A stretch of DNA of 64,000 nt from CAVRTM01 sp963724015 (GTDB taxonomy: Bacteria; Actinomycetota; Actinomycetes; Actinomycetales; Dermatophilaceae): assembly GCA_963724015.1 (NCBI GenBank), contig CAVRTM010000003.1, positions 99,700 to 163,699 on the forward strand. Direction: 5' to 3'. Below the pieces are notes generated by a model. That model worked only from the letters and a program-made list of their open reading frames with translations. It did no database searches and was not told the origin of the DNA. Each line of letters starts with the position of its first letter. Position 1 is the stretch's first letter. Both the position numbers and the translations under genes were made by a program. Shown piece by piece: positions 30,642 to 40,682 of the stretch.

Positions 30642-31698
30642 GCCCACGGAGATCGACCTGGACGGCTGGGTCTGCCCTGCTCCGCTCCGGGACTCACCGA
30701 CCATCGTCATGGGTCACGGCGGCGGCGGGGCCATGTCCGGGGAGCTCATCGAGCACCTGTTCCTGCCGGCGTACGGCGCCGCGGCCGACGCCGAGCTGGG
30801 CGACTCCGCGGTGGTGGCCGCCGGCGGCCTGCGGCTGGCGTTCTCCACGGACTCGTTCGTGGTGCGGCCGCTGGTGTTCCCCGGCGGGAGCATCGGCGAC
30901 CTGGCGGTCAACGGGACGGTCAACGACCTGGCCATGTCGGGAGCCACGCCCATGGTGCTCTCGACGGCCTTCATCCTGGAGGAGGGCACGGCACTGGCCG
31001 AGATCGCCCGTGTCGCGCGGGATCTCGGCGCGGCTGCGCTGCACGCCGGCGTACGCCTGGTCACCGGTGACACCAAGGTCGTCGACGCGGGGCACGGCGA
31101 CGGCGTCTTCATCAACACGGCCGGGATCGGCCTGCTGCAGGACGGCGTCGACATCCACCCCGCCCGCGCGTGCGTCGACGACGTCGTGATCGTCAGCGGC
31201 GACATCGGGGTCCACGGGGTCGCGGTGATGAGCTGCCGGGAGGGGCTGGAGTTCGGCACGACGGTCACGAGCGACACCGCGCCCCTGAACGGCCTCGTCG
31301 CCGCGATGCTGGCCACCGGGGCGGACGTGCACGTCCTGCGCGACCCTACCCGCGGCGGGGTTGCGGCTTCGCTCAACGAGATCGCCCGGGCGGCCAAGGT
31401 GGGGATCGAGCTGGTCGAACGACACCTGCCGATTCCCGACCCCGTCCGTGACGCGTGCGGGCTGCTCGGGCTGGACCCGCTGTACGTCGCGAACGAGGGC
31501 AAGCTCCTGGCGTTCGTCCCACCCGTCGACGCCGACCGGGTGCTCGCGGCGATGCGGGCCCATCCGCTGGGCGCCTCGGCGACCGTGGTGGGGCGCTGCG
31601 TCGACGAGCACCCGGGCATGGTCGTCGCCCGCACCGGTCTCGGCGGCACGCGGGTGGTCGACCTGCCGATCGGTGAACAGCTCCCCCGGATCTGCTGA
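30634..31698 (+). CDS. hypE: Carbamoyl dehydratase HypE
   Basis: 354 residues. HypE dehydrates the thiocarbamate on its C-terminal cysteine to thiocyanate, the source of the CN ligands. Seen: MGHGGGGAMSGELIEHLF, FSTDSFVVRPLVFPGG, NDLAMSGATP, VTGDTKVVDAG, DPTRGGVAASLNEIA and the required C-terminal PRIC. AIRS/PurM ATP-binding fold. Overlaps hypD by 8 bases; its TGA shares a base with the next ATG. Confidence 0.96.
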
Positions 31699-32432
31699 TG
31701 GGCCTGACCACGGAGTCCGGCGCGACCCGCTTCGCCCGCTACGCCTTTCCGCCCAACGAGCTCGGCTACTGCGGTCCGGACGACGCGTCGGTGCTGCTGA
31801 AGCACGCCACGGACGGTATGGCGACAGCGGAGGTCGCGGCGCGTGCGCGCCAGTTCCAGGGCGCATGGGCCTACCTGTCCGCCATCAGTGACGCCACGGG
31901 GCTCGAGCCGCTCGATCCTCTGGTGGTGGAGGCCTACTGGGTCGGCAACGACCTGCTCGGGAAGGTCGACCCGCAGGCGCTGCTGGAAGGACTCCGCTGC
32001 CGGTTCAGGGCCCAGACCGGCGGGCTGCTGAGCCGGGTGGCCCCCTCCCCGGACGTGCTCTCCAACCACGGTTTCCACGTCTTCGCCGTCTATCCGTGGG
32101 CGAGCATGCTCGGCGGCACCAGCGACGTACCGCGCTCCGTGCTGGATGCCTGCCGGATCCGCTGGGGCACCGTGGAGTCGGTCGACGGCGAGCGGGCGCA
32201 GGTCCGCTCCCAGCCGCTGGAGTGGGACGGCTCGCGGCTCCGGCTGGGGGCGCCGCGCACCGAGACGGTCCGGTGGTCCGCCGAGGGCTTGTCGCTCGCA
32301 GCCACGCCCGTGCCCGGCGGCGTGGTGTCCATGCACTGGGACTGGATCTGCGAGCGACTGACCCCCGACCGGACCGACGCCCTCGCCGACTCCACGGCGC
32401 ACGCCCTCGACATGGCCAACGCGACCCTCTGA
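31698..32432 (+). CDS. hyp-operon companion protein (DUF6390-like)
   Basis: 244 residues, cytoplasmic, starting at the A of the hypE stop (TGATG), so clearly part of the operon. N-terminus RFARYAFPPNELGYCGPDD, then VVEAYWVGNDLLGKVD and a C-terminal VSMHWDWICERL. I recall similar genes next to hyp/hydrogenase loci in actinobacteria annotated as DUF6390; no activity is known to me. A role in hydrogenase assembly is inference from position alone. Confidence 0.72.
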   Translation: MGLTTESGATRFARYAFPPNELGYCGPDDASVLLKHATDGMATAEVAARARQFQGAWAYLSAISDATGLEPLDPLVVEAYWVGNDLLGKVDPQALLEGLRCRFRAQTGGLLSRVAPSPDVLSNHGFHVFAVYPWASMLGGTSDVPRSVLDACRIRWGTVESVDGERAQVRSQPLEWDGSRLRLGAPRTETVRWSAEGLSLAATPVPGGVVSMHWDWICERLTPDRTDALADSTAHALDMANATL

Positions 32433-32611
32433 CCGCCGACTGCGTGCGAAACCCTGGTGCGGCAGGGCAGCGTCCACTGCCCGCCGACCACGTCCGACAA
32501 CCAGGAGCGCCCGAACGTCGGGCTCACTCACACGTCCCTTCTCCCGGCCACCCCGATCGCAGGCGTGCCGGTGCGACCCGCCTGGTGCTGGCGGGTCGCG
32601 GGGCGGGGCAG

Positions 32612-33818
32612 CTACAGATGCCAGGTGACCTCGGTCGTGGTGATCGTGGCGGTGTAGCCCTTCTGGTGCACGATCGTGTGGTGCCGCGGGCACAACAACG
32701 CCATGTTGCTCAGGTCGGTCGGTCCGCCGTCGCACCAGTGCACGCCATGATGGGCGTCACACCAGCCCGGCGGCCGCGAGCACCCCGGGAAGGTGCAGCC
32801 GCGGTCGCGCAGACACAACGCCAGGAACAGCTTCGGCGTGACCAGCCGGACGGTCCGGCCCAGGTCCAGCAGCTCGGACCTCGTCCCGAGGACGGCGGGG
32901 ATGATCGCGGCGTCGCAGGCCATCCGCCGCACCGTCTCCGGAGCCAGCAGGTCCCCGGTCAGCGTCGTCCCGGCCCCGGTCAGGCCCTTCAGGTCCTGGT
33001 AGTCCATCGTCACCACCACCGCCGCCTTCGGCGTGGTCGGCGCGGACCCGCCCGCGGCGGCGGCGCGCCGGCAGACCTCGACCAGCGCGTCCGCGCGGCG
33101 CTGGTCGCTGGTGCGGAGGTCCGACCCGGTCACCGTCGACGGTTGCGGGGCGGCCAGCGGCCCGAGGATCGCCTCGAGCACGGCCTGGCCCTCGGGGTCC
33201 AGCCGCAGCCGGTACTCGGCCATCCCGTCATCGGCGTACGGCTGGGACAGGGAGCGGCCGTGCTTGAGCAGGTCCTCCCGGCGCTGGAACTCACCCCAGC
33301 CGCCCGTACCTGGCGATCACCCGCGGGCGCAGCGCCCGGATCTGGGCCGGCCCGTCGGTCTCGGCGATCGCGACGAACCCGCCCAGCACCGTCTCCGCGC
33401 ACGCCGGGGTCAGCCGCGGCAGCAGCTTGTCCATCTCCGTCAGCGCGACCGCGGCGTTGCCGACCGGGACCCGCGCGGACAGGACCGCCTCGGCCAGCGG
33501 GGCGTTGCACGGCTTGGCCACCGCCTCGGCCACCTTCACCAACGCAGCCGCGCCACCGGCCCGGTAGGACGGCCCCCAGGACCGGACCCACCCGGTCGAC
33601 GACGCCGCATCCGAGGCTCGCACGTCGCCGCGGGTCAGCGCCTGGTCCAGCATCCCGACCTGACCCGCGCCGGCCAGGCTCTTCAGCGGCGTCCAGCTCG
33701 GCGAACACCGGCCCCAGCTGGTCCGACCCGAACTGGTGCAACCGGCCAGCACCCGGCGCAACATCGGCGCGACGGCGAACAGCGCCGCCTGGTCCTCCTC
33801 AAAGCTGGTCCCCTCCAT
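32612..33818 (-). CDS. DUF222 / HNH endonuclease domain protein, 13E12-repeat type (frameshifted)
   Basis: About 400 residues. The N-terminal DUF222 region begins EEDQAALFAVAPMLRRVL and continues with LVKVAEAVAKPCNAPLAEA and MDKLLPRLTPACAETVL. The C-terminal HNH domain reads CTFPGCSRPPGWCDAHHGVH, then DLSNMALLCPRHHTIVH. The frame breaks near 33,700 and 33,295. ATG 33818 is the likely start. These multi-copy actinobacterial proteins are often linked to mobile or repetitive loci; DNA cleavage is inferred from the HNH motif. Confidence 0.85.
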
Positions 33819-34023
33819 GAACCCAAATCTAGCCGCGACCACCGACAGCCCTTGGGAACGAGATGCCTTTGTCCACAGCCACATCGACGTACCGGCTTGT
33901 TGCCCCCAAGCGACTGATACGGCTGCGAGGCGACATCCAAACAGTCGTTCCGGAGCAACACCAAGTCCGGGGCGGCACCGCCCGCGGAAGCCGTGCTCAG
34001 GAGGAGGAGGGGGGCACCGTGGT

Positions 34024-34333
34024 GGCGCCCGCTGACCGCGGCGACCTGCCAGGACGTCGCGTTGGTGTGCGGCGGCGACATCGCCGCCGCACAGGCCGTG
34101 CGTCAGGCCGGCCGCGACCTCGGCGAGGTGCTCGACCCCTGCGTGAGCATGCTCGACCCCTCGGTCATCGTCATCGGCGGCATCCGGCCCAGGCCTCGGA
34201 GAGCCTGCTCGCCGGTGTGCGCGAGGTGGTCTACGGCCGCTCCCTGCCCCTGGCCACCGGAGACCTGCAGGTCGTTCCCGCCCGCACCGGCGACCATGCC
34301 GGGGTCTTCGGCGCCTCGACCATGGTGACTTAG
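34024..34333 (+). pseudogene. C-terminal remnant of a ROK-family sugar kinase/regulator
   Basis: Only the last 100 or so residues of a ROK protein remain. GGDIAAAQAVRQAGRDLGEV and LDPSVIVIGG in one frame are followed, after a shift near 34,190, by SLLAGVREVVYGRSLPLATG and ARTGDHAGVFGASTMVT ending at 34333. The N-terminal ATPase motifs and the zinc cluster are absent upstream, so this is a true fragment and not just an indel. It suggests recombination or deletion between the HNH gene and LigD. Confidence 0.7.
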
Positions 34334-34841
34334 CACGTGCTGTCGCCCGAGCAGGTGGAGCGCCTACGTGGCGACCTCGGCCATCGGCTCCGGGCCCCAG
34401 CACGCCGCGAGCTGCGCCCGGATCCGCTCGAACGCCTCCGCCACCTCGTCGAGGGAACGCTGCGTCGGCTCAGGCGGGGCATCGGTGTCCCGGAGGAGCA
34501 GCAGCTCGCGCTGGCGCTCACCCATGTCGGCGCACCCCGCGCCGCGGCAGCGTCGTCCAGATCGAGAGCTGGCAGGTCGTCGGCGGCCGGTCCATCCGCA
34601 GCCCGTCACAGGCCGGAAACGTGGTCGTCCCAGCGGACCGGGCCCTCTGCATCTCACAGCCTCGGGTCCGAGAGTTCAGCACGGTCAATGCCGTGGTGGA
34701 GCACCTCATTCATCGAGTGAAACACAGCGCCAACAACGGTAGGGACTTAAGGCCCGGGTCACCTTTCACCGTGGATGCCGCGGATGCCGTTGATCTCCAA
34801 CGGCTCAGGACCGGCCGCTGAGGACCCCGGCTGCGGTGGGG
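34334..34841. other. Mostly non-coding gap with one doubtful small ORF
   Basis: A 508-bp stretch. On the minus strand 34364-34525 could encode 53 residues (MGERQRELLLLRDTD..., ending FERIRAQLAACWGPEPMAEV), which has sensible helix-like composition but no clear start signal. The part from about 34,640 to 34,790 has lower GC than its surroundings. I see no RNA gene here. Confidence 0.4.
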
Positions 34842-36293
34842 TCAGACGTCCCGGACATCCTCCCGGACGACGTCCTGCGGGGCCTTGTCCGGCCGCAGCC
34901 CGCGCCATGCGGGGTGGCGCAGCCGCCCGTCCCGCGTCCACTCCCCGAAGCGCACCTCACCCACGACCACGGGCTCGACCCAGTGCGCCTCGCGGGCATC
35001 CGGACGTGGCACGCCGCGAGCGAACGGCGACTCCGGCCGTTCCAGGGCGCGCAGCTGTGTGCCCAGCTCCGCGAGGGCCTGCTCGCTGAAGCCCGTGCCC
35101 ACCTTGCCGGCGTACTCGAGCCCCTCGGCTCCCTGCACACCGAGCAGCAGCGAGCCGACCATGCCTTCGCGGCGGCCGGCCCCCGGCTTCCAGCCGCCGA
35201 TGACCACCTCCTGGGTCCGCAGGTGCTTGACCTTGAGCCAGTCCTCGCTGCGCCGACCCGGGTGGTAGAGGGAGTCGAGCCGCTTCACCACCACGCCCTC
35301 GAGCCCCTGCTCGCGGGCCGCCTCCAGGACCATGGCGCCGCCGCCGAACCACGCAGGTGGTGTCTGCCACGAGCGGCCCTGCAGCTGCAACGACTCCAGC
35401 AACCGACGCCGCTCGGTGTACGGCAGTCCCGTGGTCGGCCGCCCGTCAAGGTGCAGCACGTCGAAGGCCATGAAGGTCACCGGTGTCGACGCGGCGAGAC
35501 GCCGGATCTGCGTGGCGTTCCCGACGTGCATGCGCGGCTGCAGCCGCTCGAAGCTCGGCCGCCCACGCGCGTCCAGGGCCACGATCTCGCCGTCCAGCAC
35601 GACCGGCCGCGAGCCGAGCGAGGCTGCCATCTCACGCAGCTCGGGATAGGCCGCGGTCATGTCGATGTCGTTGCGGGACATCGCCCGCGCCCTGCCGCCC
35701 TCGACGTAGACCACGGCTCGCACACCGTCCCACTTCATCTCAGAGGCCCACCGCTCGTCGTCCGGCGGCAGCGTCTCCCGCAGGACAGCCATCATCGGGC
35801 GGACGAGATCCGGCAGCGGCTCGAACCCGTCGGGTCGAGGATCCATGCGGTGCACCATCCAGTTCTTGCCCCCGGTCCGGAACAGCACGTAGCGCCCGTC
35901 GACCCGCGTGCCGTGCAGGACGACCTTGACCTCGCGGTCGCTCCACTTCTCGGTCTCGTACGTGCCGCGGTCCCAGATGCGCACCCGGCCACCGCCGTAC
36001 TCACCTGCGGCGATGTCGCCCTCGTACCCGGCGTACTCCATCGGGTGGTCCTCGGTGTGCACCGCGAGCCGGTTGGTGCCCGGGTCCATCGGCAGGCCCT
36101 TGGGCACCGCCCACGACACCAGGACACCGTCCCGCTCGAGCCGGAAGTCCCAGTGCAGGGCCGAGGCGTGGTGCTCCTGGATGACGAAGGTGTCGTCACC
36201 GCCGACGGGCAACGGCCCCGGCGGCGGCACCGGCTCGGTGGTGCGGCCGGCGTCCCGCTTGCCGCGGTAGGTCTCCAGGGGGCTGTCGGGCAC
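34842..36293 (-). CDS. ligD: ATP-dependent DNA ligase, LigD type with 3'-phosphoesterase domain (no polymerase domain)
   Basis: 483 residues. The N-terminal 3'-phosphoesterase domain (about 30-155) has EHHASALHWDFRLE with H41/H42, H47, D49 and TEDHP. The ligase domain has the adenylation lysine K187 in EMKWDGVRA, VLDGEIVAL, AFDVLHLDG, EGVVVKR and DWLKVK, then an OB-fold C-terminus. It acts in non-homologous end joining, usually with Ku. The LigD polymerase domain and a ku gene are not here, as in the PE-Lig variants of some actinobacteria. GTG 36293 start. Confidence 0.92.
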   Translation of the reverse strand: MPDSPLETYRGKRDAGRTTEPVPPPGPLPVGGDDTFVIQEHHASALHWDFRLERDGVLVSWAVPKGLPMDPGTNRLAVHTEDHPMEYAGYEGDIAAGEYGGGRVRIWDRGTYETEKWSDREVKVVLHGTRVDGRYVLFRTGGKNWMVHRMDPRPDGFEPLPDLVRPMMAVLRETLPPDDERWASEMKWDGVRAVVYVEGGRARAMSRNDIDMTAAYPELREMAASLGSRPVVLDGEIVALDARGRPSFERLQPRMHVGNATQIRRLAASTPVTFMAFDVLHLDGRPTTGLPYTERRRLLESLQLQGRSWQTPPAWFGGGAMVLEAAREQGLEGVVVKRLDSLYHPGRRSEDWLKVKHLRTQEVVIGGWKPGAGRREGMVGSLLLGVQGAEGLEYAGKVGTGFSEQALAELGTQLRALERPESPFARGVPRPDAREAHWVEPVVVGEVRFGEWTRDGRLRHPAWRGLRPDKAPQDVVREDVRDV

Positions 36294-36387
36294 ACGCCCT
36301 GTCTACCCCGCGAACGACGGACACAAGCGCCGACCCGCCCGTGTGCGGCGCCCCGCCGCTACGCCGTGCCACGGCCCGCCCTCGCCT

Positions 36388-36412
36388 CGCCTCACCCGCA
36401 GCGGGTGAGGCG
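36388..36412. promoter_or_regulatory. 12-bp palindrome in the divergent ligD / membrane-protein region
   Basis: CGCCTCACCCGC-A-GCGGGTGAGGCG is perfect over 12 bp per arm with a single central base. A second, overlapping inverted repeat GGTGA-N6-TCACC follows at 36,404-36,419. The position, between divergent starts at 36293 and 36477, fits an operator better than a terminator. The regulator is unknown. Confidence 0.5.
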
Positions 36413-36476
36413 GGTCACCGGCTCCACCTCTAGCGTCCACGGGGCAGGGCCGTGCACGTCGTCCCGGGAGGGCATC

Positions 36477-37373
36477 GTGGCCGCACCAGCAGCGTCCTCC
36501 GGACCGCCGGCGCACGCCAGACCGCCGTCGCCCCCGGCATCCCCCGCGACCTCATCTGGCACCGGCCCGGCGGTTCCCGCGGAGGCGGTGCCTCACGACC
36601 GCGACGTCGTGGTGCACGCACGGACCAGCGCGGTGTCCGGAGTGGTCTTCGCGGCGCTGTTCGTCGCGGCCCTGGTGCTGGTGCGGCAGGCGCCCGGCCT
36701 CGGCGCCGCTGACAGCACCTACACCGACTTCTACCGCAACACCAACGGCAACGTGCTGGTGGCCGCGGGCCTGTACGTCGTGCCGTTCGCCGGCGTCGCC
36801 TTCCTGTGGCAGGTAAGCACCACCCGCAGCCTTCTCGAGGCCATGCCAGGTTCCTCACCCGGGCGGCAGCACTGGCTGCACCTGACGTCGGGCGTGCTGT
36901 TCGTCTGCATGCTGTTTGCCGGCACCGCCGCAGTAGGGGCGGTCGCCCTGCTCACGGTGTTCTCCACCGTGGCGGTGCCACCGCCGGACGTCGCCCGGGC
37001 GCTGACCAGCCTCGGTTATGCGCTCGTCTTCGTCTTCGGCGTCCGCGCCGCGGGCATCTACATGATGGCGACCACGGCCCTGGCCCGCGCGGTGGGGCTG
37101 CTGCCCCGCTGGATGACGCTGCTGAGCTACCTGGCTGCAGGGTTCCTGCTCGTGAGCACGACGTTCCACCCGGCGGTCCTGCTCGTGCTCCCGGCGTGGG
37201 TCCTGGTGTTCAGCGTCGTGGTGATGCTGCGCGCCGGCCGGTCCCGGCCCGCTGCGGCGCCGAGACCCACCACAGCTGACATCTCCCCCGCCGCGCCCGG
37301 GAGCCCCGCAGCGCCCGGCACCGCCGCGGCGCCCCACCACACCTCAACCGCTGCCCCACCCCCGGAGGACTGA
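36477..37373 (+). CDS. Polytopic membrane protein in operon with CYP102
   Basis: 298 residues, about six TM helices (starting around residues 55, 95, 145, 190 and two near 225-260), then a Pro/Ala/His tail. GTG 36477 has GGGAGG upstream. Conserved-looking loop WLHLTSGVLFVCMLFAG. I do not recognise the family. The stop is 3 bases before the CYP102 ATG, so the two are co-translated; it may handle the P450 substrate or product, but that is inference. Confidence 0.75.
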   Translation: MAAPAASSGPPAHARPPSPPASPATSSGTGPAVPAEAVPHDRDVVVHARTSAVSGVVFAALFVAALVLVRQAPGLGAADSTYTDFYRNTNGNVLVAAGLYVVPFAGVAFLWQVSTTRSLLEAMPGSSPGRQHWLHLTSGVLFVCMLFAGTAAVGAVALLTVFSTVAVPPPDVARALTSLGYALVFVFGVRAAGIYMMATTALARAVGLLPRWMTLLSYLAAGFLLVSTTFHPAVLLVLPAWVLVFSVVVMLRAGRSRPAAAPRPTTADISPAAPGSPAAPGTAAAPHHTSTAAPPPED

Positions 37374-37376
37374 CCC

Positions 37377-40300
37377 ATGACCACCATCGCGCTCGACGAG
37401 ATCCCCGGCCCGCGCGGCCTGCCACTGGTCGGCAACGCGTTCGACATCGACGGGTCGAGCCCGATCGAGGGCTTCATGCGGATGGCGCAGGAGTACGGCC
37501 CGATCTTCCGGTTGACGGTCCCGGGCGGCACGCGGCTCATCGTCACGGGCGCTCCCCTGGTCGACGAGATCTGCGACGACACACGGTTCGACAAGATGGT
37601 CGGCGGCGGCCTGTCGAACCTGCGCAAGGGCGCTGCCGGCTCGGGCCTGTTCACGGCTGACACGTCGGACCCGCTGTGGCACCGAGCCCACAACATCCTG
37701 CTGTCGCCGTTCAGCCTGCAGGCGATGAGGGACTACGTGCCCGGGATGACCGACATCGCCGAGCAGCTGATGGACAAGTGGGGCCGGCTCAACCCAGGTG
37801 AGGCCGTCGACGTCCCTGCCGACATGACCCGGCTGACGCTGGACACCATTGCGTTGTGCGGGTTCGGCTACCGCTTCAACTCCTTCTACCGCGAGGAGCC
37901 GCACCCCTTCGTCCAGGCGATGGTGCGCACGCTGGCCGAGGCGCAGGCCCGTGTCCGGCAGCTGCCGATCCAGACGCGGCTGAGGGTCCGCGCGCAACGG
38001 CGGGTCGAGGAGGACCAGGCGTTCATGAACAGCCTGGTCGACCAGCTGATCGCCGAGCGTCGGGCTCAGGGCGCTCAGGCGGACACCACCGACCTGTTGG
38101 GTCGCATGCTCAGCGGCGTGGACAAGCAGTCAGGGCAGGCGCTCCCGGACTCCAACATCCGCGCCCAGTGCATCACCTTCTTGATTGCCGGCCACGAGAC
38201 GACGTCAGGTCTGCTCTCCTTCGCGGTCTACTACCTGCTGAAGAACCCCGCCTTCAGGGAGCGGGCCCGGGCCGAGGCGGACGCCGTGCTCGGGAGCGAC
38301 GCGTCGCCGACGTTCGAGCAGATCCACCGGCTCACCTACATCCGCCAGGTGCTGGACGAGGCGCTGCGGCTCTGGCCCACCGCGCCGGGGTTCAGCCGAT
38401 ACCCCCTCGAGGACACCGTGGTCGGCGACCGGTACGCCATCCCGGCACACACTCCCATCACGGTGCTGACGCCGGCGCTGCACCGGGACACCTCCGTGTG
38501 GGGACCGGACGCGGCCGAGTTCAACCCCGAGCACATGGCGCCGGAGCAGCTGGCGTCCATCTCCCCGAACGTCTACAAGCCGTTCGGCACCGGCCAGCGC
38601 GCCTGCATCGGCAGGCAGTTCGCCCTGCAGGAGGCCATGCTGGTGCTCGGCATGCTGCTGCAGCGCTTCGACCTCGAAGACCACCTCGGCTACCAGCTGA
38701 AGACCAAGACGACGCTGACCATCAAGCCGGACGACTTCCACATCCGGGTCCACCCACGGACCGGGCTGGTGCTCGAGCAGGCCCTGCGCACCGACCGGCT
38801 CGGCGGCGGCAACGGCTCGTCCGCGGCGGTGGCGGGTCCGGCCGTGGCCGCTGCGACGACGCCGCTCGTGCACCGTCACGGCACGCCGCTCCTGGTGCTG
38901 TTCGGCTCCAACCTGGGCACCGCGGAGTCGATCGCGACCCGGCTGGCACGGGAAGGGACCGAGCGCGGCTTCGACGTCACCCTGGGGGCCCTGGACGACC
39001 ACGTCGACACGCTGCCGACCAACGGCGCTCTGCTGGTGGTCTGTTCGTCGTACAACGGCACTCCACCGGACAACGCGGCCGCCTTCTGCCGGTGGATCAG
39101 CAACGCCGCCCCGGCGGCTGCTGACAACGTGGCGTACTCGGTGTTCGGCTGCGGCAACACCGAGTGGGCCGCGACGTACCAGGCCGTGCCGACGCTCCTC
39201 GACGAGCGGCTCCAGGCTCGCGGCGCGCGGCGGGTGCACCCGCGCGGTGAGGGCAACGCCGCCGCGGACTTCGATGCGCAGTACCGCTCCTGGCACTCCG
39301 GCCTCTGGGCCGATGTCGCCGGGGCACTCGCCCTGCCGGCCGAGGTCGCCGCGGTGGCAACCGGGGGCCCACGCCTGTCCATCACGCTGACCAACCGCCA
39401 GCTGACCAACCCGGTCATCGTGTCCTACCACGCTCGCCCGGCGCAGGTGCGCGAGAACCGCGAGCTGATCCGCGCGGCGGACGGTGACACCCCCCAGCGG
39501 TCGACCCGGCACCTGGAAGTCGCCCTCCCCCCGGGGTCGTCCTACCGTGCCGGCGACCACCTCGGGGTGCTGCCGCGCAACAACATCGACCTGATCCGCC
39601 GGGTCATGGCGCGGTTCGCCCTCGACGCCGGGCAGTACGTCACCATCATCCCCAACAGCGGGACGCACACCCACCTGCCGATCGACGAGCCGGCACCACT
39701 GCTGGGGGTGCTCGGCAGCTGCGTCGAGCTGCAGGACGTGGCCACCCGGGACGACATCGAGGTCCTCGCCCGCTACACCGACGACCCTGGGCAGAAGGCG
39801 GCGCTGCAGTCGCTCACCGGCGACGACGAGGGTTCACAGGCCCGCTACCGCGAGCAGGTCTTCGACGGCAACCGGTCGCTGCTGGACCTGCTCGAGCGGT
39901 TCCCCGCCTGCCGCGTGCCGTTCGAGGTCTACCTGGACGCGCTGCCCCCGCTGCGGCCGCGCTACTACTCCATCTCCTCCTCCCCGCTGGTCAGCCCCGA
40001 CACCGCCAGCATCACCGTGGGCGTCCTGCGGGCGACGGCGCGCGGCGGCGCCGGGACGTTCACCGGCGTCTGCTCGGGATACCTCGAGCAGGTCCCGCCG
40101 AACGGCACGCTGTTCACGTTCGTCCGCGAGCCGTCGATCGCCTTCCGGCCCCCGGAGAACCCGCACGTCCCGATGATCATGATCGGTGCGGGCACCGGGA
40201 TGGCGCCCTTCCGCGGGTTCCTGCAGGAACGCGCCGCGATGCGCGACCAGGGTGTGCCGGTCGCCGCCTCGCTGCTGTTCTTCGGCTGCCGCAGCCGGGA

Positions 40301-40629
40301 GACCGACCTGCTGTATGCCGAGGAGATGCACGCCTTCGAGGGGCAGGGGCTGGTCCGGGTGGAGAACGCCTTCTCCCGCGAGCCCGACCGGTGGCTGCCG
40401 CTACGTGCAGCAAGCGATGCTCGACTGTGCCGACGAGGTGTGGAGCCTGCTGCAGCAGGAGGCAGCGGTCTTCGTCTGCGGCAACGCCTCCACCATCGCC
40501 CCGGGAGTCCGCGCCTCCCTGACGCAGATCTTCAGGGACCACACCGGTACCGGCGACGCCGACGCCGAGGCATGGCTGGCCGGCCTGCGCAGCTCGGACC
40601 GCTTCGTGGAGGACATCTGGGGCGGGTGA
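37377..40629 (+). CDS. Self-sufficient cytochrome P450 / NADPH-P450 reductase (CYP102, BM3 type; one frameshift)
   Basis: About 1,083 residues, slightly longer than P450 BM3. P450 part: LIAGHETTSGL (I-helix AGxxTT), DEALRLWP (ExxR) and FGTGQRACIGRQFALQEA with haem thiolate C410. The FMN domain starts near 504 (LLVLFGSNLGTAESIA, SSYNGTPPDNA, FGCGNTEWA). The FAD/NADPH part has RYYSISSSP, GAGTGMAPFRGFLQER and the C-terminal VEDIWGG. The frame shifts near 40,400, within VENAFSREPDRW; the tail (ADEVWSLLQQEAAVFVCGNA) is in the next frame. Family activity: subterminal fatty-acid hydroxylation using NADPH without partner proteins. Confidence 0.93.
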
Positions 40630-40682
40630 AGCGGTCGGGTGCCCTCGCGTCGGGCGCGGCCGACACACCCGGGCCCCGCACG

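Noticed and set aside
34836..36476. Long plus-strand frame running into the membrane protein gene
   Set aside because: Its first 540 residues are antisense to LigD. The real gene starts at GTG 36477 with its own ribosome site.
40630..40682. Short GTCGG/CCGAC inverted repeat as a terminator between CYP102 and the glycosyltransferase
   Set aside because: Only five base pairs in a very GC-rich stretch; expected by chance.
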